In this document: piece after piece, positions 56,401 through 64,000 of the stretch | Layout of the letters: the number at the start of each line of letters is the position of its first letter | Numbering within the stretch: position 1 is the first letter of the stretch | Assembly (NCBI RefSeq): GCF_001949145.1 | Contig: NW_019091729.1 | Span: 34,015-98,014 of the forward strand | DNA: 64,000 nucleotides | Reading direction: 5' to 3' | DNA from: Acanthaster planci | Taxonomy: Eukaryota > Echinodermata > Asteroidea > Valvatida > Acanthasteridae | Notes under the pieces: generated by a model | What the model was told of the DNA's origin: nothing | Databases searched by the model: none | What the model saw: the letters and a program-made list of their open reading frames with translations, nothing else | Position numbers and translations under genes: made by a program

Positions 56401-58030
56401 AAAATTAAGTTTAAGGACAAAAGTTTAAGGACAAAAATACTTAGCCAAGTAATTTCTAAATACTTTTCTCAAAATTTAAATTTTACAAAAGTAGGAGTGT
56501 CTGAAGTCTCACATTTAGTTTATAATCTTCCTTTGTGCATTTACCATCAAATTCCTATGTACTCCAGCTGTATTCCCTCATACCCAGTTCAATATTTGGC
56601 AGAGAACCTGGGTACTCCAAAAGTACTCAACTAGAACTCTGGACTGTATCAACTGTGTAAGAGGATGCCATTACCTAGCAAAGAGATTGATTGAAGGCGC
56701 TTAATGTCTTTTTCTTTAAAGAGGGTACTTGTTACAATATTCAAGAATTTTTACCGTACATGTTAAGTAATTCAGAGCTTTTAACCGCAACAATTCTTAA
56801 TCTTCCAATTTCTTTGGCTCAAAAGCCTTTGATTTACTTCAAACTTCTTTCTCCTGACATGATATTTTGGTGGTGTTTCAGGGATGTTATGAATAATTAC
56901 AGCATGGAGGACTCACGTTCCAACAATCCTCCTGAGAACTTCACCAGGTAAGCGAGCTCATCTACTGATTAATCAATGTTGAAAGAACTAAAAAGGTACT
57001 GAGACTTTGCCCGTTTCTGATAAACATTGATATACATGGATATTGTAAGTAATGAAAGTAAATGGGCTTGACAGGTCTAGGGAAGACAATCTCCTGGAAA
57101 CTTGTGATGCATCCATTACACATGTACATTGACAAAAGTAGAAAATAGTTGTTTTGCAGCTGAGAATTTTCTTTTTTTTTGCTTTTTTTTTTTTTGCTTT
57201 GCAGTAGAATGCCTACTTTGAATCTTCGTTGAATTTGTAACAAATTTGCACAGTGTTTTATATTCAAACATCCCAACAGCAACCTGTTTTTGATTGATGT
57301 CCATTTGGACAGGATTGATTTGGCAGCATTGTTTGGTAAGCCAACCCAACATGCTCCTAATGTAACAGCCCAGTTGTCATCAGGACCATCTTCCAACTTG
57401 TCAGATCCACTGTCATCGCAACGCCAATCCTCCAATGTTTTTGGCCAATATGGAGACATTAAATCCCAACCTCCAATGTCAGTCAGTGACAAGGTCAACT
57501 CGGTGGGTACCTTTTAGATTTTTTTCATTGCTTGAGCACAAATCATAACCATTTCAGTCAATTACATCAACAGATCGGCACATTTTGTTTAATCTTGTCA
57601 TCAGCGGGTAACAAACGGTACTTGGTTCAAATTGTTTAATTTGTAGTCTTTACATTTCATCTTTTCTTAAGCTACATTTGGACTTCTTCAAGTAAATGTT
57701 TAATTGCCTGTGTATTACATGCATCTATTGTACTATTTTTCTGCGCCATGTCAAATTATTTTTAGGTGTCACACAGTGCTATTGCTGTTGGATCTGATAA
57801 AGTCCTGCTTGCTCTTTTTATGAATGCAAGCTGTTTGTATGAGGCTTATGAATCTCTTCAGTTGGCGAGTTGTTATTCAACTTCATGACATGGATGGAAT
57901 CATCAATGAGCAGCTGAAATTACTTTGAATCTCGTTATCATGTTTTATTTTGTGTAGATTGGAATGCCACCAGGTCCAGGGGCACCAGGCCAGGACTCAA
58001 CAACCAGCCAACAAGCCCAGCAAAGGCCTC

Positions 58031-58065
<35 letters not shown>

Positions 58066-61000
58066 CCTACTAAACCCACAAAGAAGAGGATGCCTCCACC
58101 ATCAACAAAAGTAAACTTTAGTTGTCAATCTCAGTAAGCGCATAGTGACATTCCCTAATATGCGCTATATAAGAACTGATTACTATTATTATGTCGGCTT
58201 CAGATGACACCCGTTATCCCCTAGCCAGGTGTTCTCTTGCACAAACTTGGCATTGGCTTCAATTTTATGTTTCACCTATTTTCTTTCCAAATCACAAACT
58301 TATGAGGCCTCTATGCACCATTTCTCCCTCCCAAGGGGTAAAGGGAAGAGTTGGGGGACACTTGATAGCCGTTATCACCATGATCCAGGCATGCTTGCAC
58401 AAATCTTTGGGAAATCCCTCCTATGTATGAGCCCTCATGTGGCATGGTGGCCCCAGGAATGTCAAATGATAATAAAGCATCCTCTCTCAATCTAGTATAA
58501 GGTCAGTTCCAGTGTTAGTTTGTGATTGTGATTCCAAGATTAGACTAGTATTGTGTTGAGGCATGCCTTCACAATTGAATAAAAGTATGAAATACCTTGA
58601 TAGTACGCTGGGATTGTGTTGATAGATTCCATTGTTGGCTGTTGAGATGCCTGTCTCTGCACGTGGTATTGGGGCCTTAGATGTTCAGTTTGGTGCCATG
58701 GATCTGGATGCATCGGTGGATTTTGGTGTTCCTAGTATGCTCTCAGGAGTGTCAGCCAGTACTACATCATTGCAAGGATCTGTAGCTATGCCATCATCAG
58801 GACAGATGTCTATGCCATCCTATAGGTATGTACAGTAGCTCTGTCACAGGAAATGGTTGGAGTTTCAAGGGTCAAAGGTCAGTAGATCACAAAGTATCCA
58901 GTGTCAGTCATAGTTGTGACTTCATTACCTGTCTTTGGATAGAAATGATGCAGTCATCTGTAGAATGCGTCAGCTTGTAACTTTATACATTACCCATAGA
59001 GGTGTGGATCATTTCAGGCAGTAGTCAAGTCATTCAGACATGGCAACTGTCTACCATCAAACACCAACATTTAGTTTCTCATAGTGAGTTACCATGTAGT
59101 TTCTCATAGTGAGTTACCATGTAGTTTCTCATAGTGAGGTACCATGTAGTTTCTCATAGTGAGTTACCAGGAGTAAAAAGTAAACAAAAGATAAATGATC
59201 ATTATTTCTGTGGAGTTTTTGCAAGCCTGTAGCTGCCATCACATTAAAAAAAATTGCAACATAGGACTTTCCTGATTTGTAACTCAGCCCTAACCCAAAC
59301 CAAATCCAATTTTTCTTACCTGATACCTGCATGTTTGGATTGTACCATTCCAGTATGGGGGATTCAGTAGCAGTCACAGCACCCAGTCATTTGTCATCGT
59401 ATCCCAACAAAGTGCAGAATGACAGTTATCCCTCCTCAAACATGAATGCATCACTCCTGTCAAGTAGTACATCAGCCTCGCCGGTATCAACAACTTTGGA
59501 GCAAAGATCAAGCTATGGACAAGTCCCTCCTAAGCAGGTAGAGTAGTGATTGATACAACAAGCTTTTAGGTCCAATATCCTGAGATGTTGCTCATTCACA
59601 CTTGAATCTTTTACATTCAGTGCAATGTTGCTGTATCAGAGGATTTTAGACAGTCATTACTCCATCATTTTCCAGCTTTGAAGTAATGTGGTGTGTTTGT
59701 GGACAATGTATTGGTGCTAGATGTCCCTTACAAGTCCTTGAATGGAATCAACTGGTATTGAACTCACCAGTGACTTGTGTTAATCCAGGTCTTGTATGTC
59801 TATGATGTTTATCTGTTTTTGATGTTGACATCCATGTTGGTTGTGCATCTGTTCTGATAGATTGCACCTGAGCCAATTCCAATGCCCAATCAGACGCAGG
59901 TTGGTGGGTTCATGAACGCTCCGAAAACATCACCAACCCAACAACTGGAGAGTAAGTTTTCTGTTTTCACTAATATTGTTTCCCTACTGCATAGATGGAG
60001 ATGTTTTAAAGGTTCTGTTTTCATCTGCTTCCATTACCCAAGTACATTCCCCAAATGCAAAGGCACTCTATCCTCAATCTTTCCTATTTTAGAAAACTTT
60101 TGTTGCATCACACACGATGCTGGACTACTTGTTTTCTTTTCTGATCCAGATAAGTCTGAGAAGCTGCCATCAGGTACCTACACGCCCAGTATTCCATTGC
60201 AACTATCGTCACTGAGTTCACACCCAACTAGTCTGGCTAACAGTGGTTTGTCTCAATCCCCAAGCGGAATGCAGTCATCAAGTTTACACACCCAGATGGG
60301 TCTCTCCTCGCACGCCAATCAACAGCTGAGACAGGTATAAAGTTTTGTGTTTCCAGAACCTCAATAAATCCATCAAAAAGTCTGAATGATTCAGGTTTGA
60401 TTTACTGATTTGAATCATGACACCTGTTTTCTATCTACTCTCTCGACTCAATAGACACCCAATTCCTTCCATGTGACGAGTGCACCAACAACAATTCACT
60501 CACCAGCAAGTCTGTCCAGTGGCTTATCCAGCATATCACATGGTGGAGGATATACGTCCAGCCATTCAGCCAACTCAGGTCTTGCTGGATCTGCCCTCAC
60601 CAGCAATCTTGGAGCGTCAAATCTTGGTGGTTCAAACCTGAATGCAAGTCTTGGAAGTACTGGTCTGCCAACATCCAGTCTGACAAGCCATTCAACCAGT
60701 GGACTATCGTCCAGTAGTGTCCTGTCAAGTGGACCGAGCACAATAAGTGGACTACCCTCAACCACACAGCCAGCTGGACTGTCAAGCTCGGTCAGTGGAT
60801 TGGCTAGTTCAAGTCACTTGACAGGAATGCAAACGACTGTATCAAACACAATGGCATCACAGTCAGGTGGGCAGTCTACTCAGCTGAATAGCAGCAAACT
60901 GGGCAGTTTGGACAATCGAATGAACTCAACACAGGTCAGTTGAAAGGGCATCTTGCTCATCGTGGATACTGCTAATTTTTACCATTAACCTTCCTATGCT

Positions 61001-62285
61001 GAAGTCACTCTTTGGGTCATTTGGTGAACACCTCAAAGAAGTACAGCTGTGTTGTGTTGTGCACTGCACCAACTGTCCCTCACAGGAATATCAGATTGCA
61101 CTTTTGTGCTTCCCAACAACTGTGCTTCACTGTTTCATGTGCATCATTGTGCAGTAAACCAAATGCAGTGAAGACGACTGCACAAAAGAGCCTGGGTCAT
61201 TATGTGCTGACAACCAACTGTGTACACACTGAACCTGTGCATGTTTGAGTTCCATATAGAAAATACATGCTGACCAGTGACTGTGGGCATTTGTGAACAT
61301 TTGTGCTGTAAAACCAAAGGAGGGTTAAATGAGACGTTATTTTGACGTTCCTCATATGGGAGCATGTGTCTGTGGGTCTTATGAGTGGGCTGCGTAGATG
61401 CAAGCACAGAGCCTGTGATCCTTGAATGATATTAAGAGTTTGCAGGATGGACATCATGGTACCTGTCCATTTCTTTGACTATTTCATAACCCTTCCAAGG
61501 CTCATCTGTGAATTTTCATGGCAGTGTATTTGGTAAAATGTCAATCACTCAAAAAAGTTTGAAGTACTCCAATTCAACTTATCAGCAATTGCCTTTTTAC
61601 AACTCAGATATTTCACTTGTGGTTGGTACAATTATTAAAATAATATCTTGCCATTCCTGCATATATTCCTGTATGTAGGAAAACAAGAAATACCAAATAG
61701 TGCCTGAGTTGCTTGTTCATAGTACTCCAATTAATTCCACTACACTTTGTCTTCTCAGTCAAGTCAAATTATTTGAACTACTGTAAACTGAGTGTTTGAC
61801 TCTGCATCCATAAATCCAGCGATTGAATACCAGTTGCTGGGCCAGAATTACTCACTTTTTGAGTTGAAAGTGCGTGATTCTGATGTTACACACCTCCCCA
61901 GCTCCTGACACAAGTTAAGTCTTGGCTGACATGATGTTATGATACTTTCGTTCTACTGACACCTTGTCTGAGGATGCAGTTTGTCTCTTCTGATCAGCCA
62001 GAACAGTAAAAGGATTTCTTGTAGATAGATCATAAAAAGGAGAGATATATCTCAAAGTTCTTGTTGTTTTTGGTTTATAGCACACGATGGATCACAGCCA
62101 TACATCGTCCAGTAGCTTGTCATCGTCCAGTCTAAGTGGTCATTCCTTGACCACAACAAGCACCACAACCTCACTGACAACAGCTGGGTCATCGTTGGGT
62201 TATAATAGCATCAGTGGTATGTCATCTGGAATGACATCAGTTACTTCAGTGGGATCGTCTGGTATGAAATCGTCCCTTACATCCA
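50487..62285 (+). CDS. UBAP2L: Ubiquitin-associated protein 2-like (UBAP2/UBAP2L, Lingerer), 5' part
   Basis: This family encodes RNA-binding, stress-granule-nucleating proteins with an N-terminal UBA domain. Exons in phase: 50487-50612, 51641-51733, 52447-52560, 52894-53134, 53446-53553, 54602-54665, 54979-55055, 55497-55555, 55923-56191, 56882-56947, 57313-57502, 57958-58110, 58626-58825, 59354-59537, 59861-59951, 60150-60334, 60455-60934 and 62081-62285. That is about 968 codons, and the gene continues beyond the window. The start MMSSMGSTRGN resembles the vertebrate MMTSVG. The UBA domain (about residues 60-105) includes QIRLAQMFSD and ALYDCQEDTERAINLLLE, followed by WETIGSKKK. Then come an Arg/Gly-rich region (about 110-230), the IDLAALFGKPT motif (exon at 57313), a polyQ run, AVEMP..ALDVQFGAM (exon at 58626), and long Ser/Thr-rich disorder. 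One intron (after 56191) has a GC donor. UBAP2 versus UBAP2L cannot be separated, since invertebrates usually have one gene. Confidence 0.93.
51900..51980 (+). repeat. Possible tRNA-derived SINE head
   Basis: The string AAAGACACCTGTACTTGCAA, then GCAAGAGGTCTATGGTTCTAGC, resembles an A-box-to-B-box tRNA-like SINE head. The anticodon arm is degenerate and the stems do not close, so this is not a functional tRNA gene. It lies in an intron of the UBAP2-like gene. Confidence 0.4.
53101..53280 (+). repeat. 84-bp tandem duplication spanning an exon end and its splice donor
   Basis: Units start at 53101 and 53185, with a third partial copy from 53269. Each full unit carries the last 34 nt of the exon, the donor G|GTGAGC and about 50 nt of intron. 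The period is 84 bp (28 codons). The copies look identical by eye, implying recent origin or an assembly artefact. Use of the second donor (53218/53219) would read through TGA at about 53179-53181, so only the first donor keeps the protein intact. Confidence 0.9.
56192..56197 (+). promoter_or_regulatory. Non-canonical GC splice donor of the UBAP2-like gene
   Basis: The exon end CAAAG is followed by GCAAGT, the optimal GC-AG donor. The phase (2) joins correctly to the exon at 56882 and on to the conserved R-IDLAALFG segment. The nearest GT (56197) would give a stop codon in the next exon. Confidence 0.75.
58030..58065 (+). repeat. (CAA)12 microsatellite encoding polyglutamine
   Basis: Twelve uninterrupted CAA codons lie within the exon 57958-58110 of the UBAP2-like gene. 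This lengthens a Gln-rich stretch in a low-complexity region and is likely length-polymorphic. Confidence 0.95.
58125..58195 (+). repeat. Possible SINE 3' tail
   Basis: GTAAGCGCATAGTGACATTC, then ATGCGCTATATAAGAACTG and TATTATTAT, resemble the conserved GCGCTATATAA-plus-ATT-repeat tail of invertebrate SINE/LINE families. It begins just after an exon of the UBAP2-like gene. A head was not identified. Confidence 0.45.
59072..59169 (+). repeat. 25-bp tandem repeat, about 4 copies
   Basis: Units beginning TAGTTTCTCATAGTGAG start at 59072, 59097, 59122 and 59147, with one substitution in the third. The array lies in an intron of the UBAP2-like gene. Confidence 0.95.
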
Positions 62286-62859
62286 GTAAGTTGACCACAG
62301 TGCTTTAGAACAATTTCTGCAAACACATATAAGAAGATAATCCTTGATCAGTCTTCATAGACATTAAGCATGACATATGGAAACATCATCTCAACCAGAA
62401 TTGGTGGTTGAGATGATGTTTAAATCATTTTGTGACACTGATTTCAATGTCTGAGGACCCTAGTATCTCTCTGATTGGTCATGCCAATTTAATCCTGTGT
62501 ATCCACTTTGCGCCAGGGTGCCCGGTACTGGAGACATGGCCCACTAGGTGGGGGTGCCTGAAATCAGAATTGTCTTTTTAAAAAAAGGTTGCTGGGCATT
62601 TTTAGAAAAAAGGACTTGCTGTCAGTCAAAAGTTTGGGCCATCAGCAAATTTGATTCCATCATTGATGGGCAACAATGGGATAACTGGACCGAAAAGCTG
62701 CAACTTTAGTTATGGCCAGAGTGACCGAACTTGGAAACAAAAGACCGAACAAACTGTTGGGACTTGTTAATTAAGGCTCGTATGCTGTTAGTGCAGAGTG
62801 CTGGCCATTAGCAGAGGAAATCTGTCATTTAAATATGGTTTTTGCGCTTACCCAACATA

Positions 62860-63902
62860 TACAGTAAAATCTTGATAACTCAAAGTCGGTCAACTCAAAG
62901 AATAATTAATTCCCGCCGAAAGAATAGGCTTTTATGTACAAAACATATCCGTAACTGGAACTGCTCATGTTGCCGGATTCTTTGTGTAGCAGATCCAAAA
63001 GAAACCGCTGCCAAAATACTTCCTGAAAGTGTAAACAGAACGCAGGTCTAAATTATGAATCATTTCTGACACGCACACTTCGTCTTTTCACTGCGGAACA
63101 CTTGAAAGCATGCTACAATGATGATCAATCTAGACACGTAAACCACACCGTGACCGCAAAATCCGACTTGCAGGAATTGGCCCAATTGTTACAGTGGACT
63201 TGTTGTAGCCAGTGCGTTGGCAGGCCAACTGACGGCCCTTTGCGGGGCTGCGGCGATGCATTGGAGATCTTTGTGTATGCCGCACGGGCCACATGTACGG
63301 AAGTTAAGTCTGGCCTAATGGTCTGGCCCAACTGCTGGCGCTCGCCCGTGCAATGGCTGCCCAATTAGAGCTGCAAACTACAGCATGCTCACGCTCAGTG
63401 GACCAACCACGTGACTGCAACGCAGAGCTTTTGCGTAGCCAAATCTCATGCCCAAAAAATTAACAAAAGTTTGAAAATAAAGAACGAAGAACAAAAAATA
63501 AAAACAGACACCCATAGCATTGTTATTTTTACGAACTTATATTGAAACGTTAAAATGTACACCCTCATGTGAAGAAAGATTTGCCACACAGTTTAAATGA
63601 TTTACAGTACATGTAATGTGTTATTTATCAGCCGATTGACAGCAAAAATCCTCCGCAAAAATGACTTTCTATGAACAAAAACTTGTTGCACCAAAGTATA
63701 AAATAGCCACAATGTCATTTCAAAAGTCATCATAGGTAGATTTACGGTAACTGTACGTCAGCGTATTGGCACATGTTATGATACACATTGTAATAATGAC
63801 TTCACTTCAAAAGAAAGGGGGACCTTCTTTTAACTCCAATTTCGGATAACTCGAATTTTTTGTCCATTCCCCAGAGATTCAAGGTATCGAGATTTTACTG
63901 TA
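62860..63902. mobile_element. Non-autonomous Tigger/pogo-like transposon
   Basis: The left terminus is CAGTAAAATCTTGATAACTC, and the right terminus as reverse complement is CAGTAAAATCTCGATACCTT, followed on both sides by related subterminal AACTCGAA-type motifs. TA dinucleotides at 62860-62861 and 63901-63902 form the target duplication. Length is about 1.04 kb. The interior short frames show no DDE transposase or CENP-B-type helix-turn-helix, so it depends on an element elsewhere. It lies in the intron after the last visible UBAP2-like exon. Confidence 0.75.
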
Positions 63903-64000
63903 TTTATATTTAAATAATTGTTTTGAAACAGTATAATTGTTTGCTGCTGCCAGCACCTGCAGATTATTAGCAGGGACAAAAGCATGTGCTCCAGCGGTTA

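Noticed and set aside
56962-57498. 178-codon minus-strand frame
   Set aside because: It overlaps a true UBAP2-like exon (57313-57502) in antisense and has no domain, signal or splice support.
59072-59169. CRISPR-like array
   Set aside because: The 25-bp units are directly adjacent without spacers, in an animal intron: a simple tandem repeat.

Overview
This is an animal nuclear scaffold. It holds GT-AG intron genes with many small to medium introns, is AT-rich, and has several non-autonomous DNA transposons and three runs of N (10179-10368, 28910-29180, 41718-42704). The gene content is LRRK1-type kinase, SHC, NEIL1, UBAP2/Lingerer, ZCCHC9 and a C3orf38 homologue. The LRRK1 architecture, exon density and very frequent TACATGTA palindromes suggest an invertebrate deuterostome. 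An echinoderm, perhaps a sea star, is my best guess, but that is inference and no species is claimed.

Layout, left to right. (1) 2-3910, +: 3' part of a SHC adaptor gene (CH1 region and SH2), followed by a long 3'UTR/intergenic stretch. (2) 9393-11526, -: complete ZCCHC9, with four zinc knuckles. (3) 13890-30809, +: complete 24-exon LRRK1-like gene (ankyrin, LRR, Roc, COR, kinase, C-terminal beta-propeller region; about 2103 aa). (4) 33275-35247, +: complete 3-exon C3orf38 homologue. (5) 38891-43645, +: complete 7-exon NEIL1 DNA glycosylase, with one probable GC-AG intron and a gap inside a 43-bp tandem repeat. (6) 44698-46263, -: an intronless transmembrane receptor with three Ig-like domains and an ITAM-like cytoplasmic tail, convergent with NEIL1. 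(7) about 48960-64000, +: 5' part of a UBAP2/UBAP2L (Lingerer) gene, starting at a TATA-less composite promoter and running off the right edge.

The genes are mostly unrelated housekeeping or signalling genes rather than one pathway. The connecting theme is phosphotyrosine and kinase signalling: the SHC adaptor carries an expanded set of YxN (GRB2-type) sites, LRRK1 is a receptor-trafficking kinase in vertebrates, and the Ig receptor carries tyrosine motifs. Most intergenic spaces hold GCGCCCTCT/CCGCTAGAGGG motifs resembling CTCF sites, densest at 37.0-38.4 kb upstream of NEIL1.

The most novel item is the single-exon Ig receptor at 44698-46263. Its tail has YTSL-x9-YLDL (ITAM spacing) plus further tyrosine motifs. 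I do not recognise it as an orthologue of any named vertebrate receptor.
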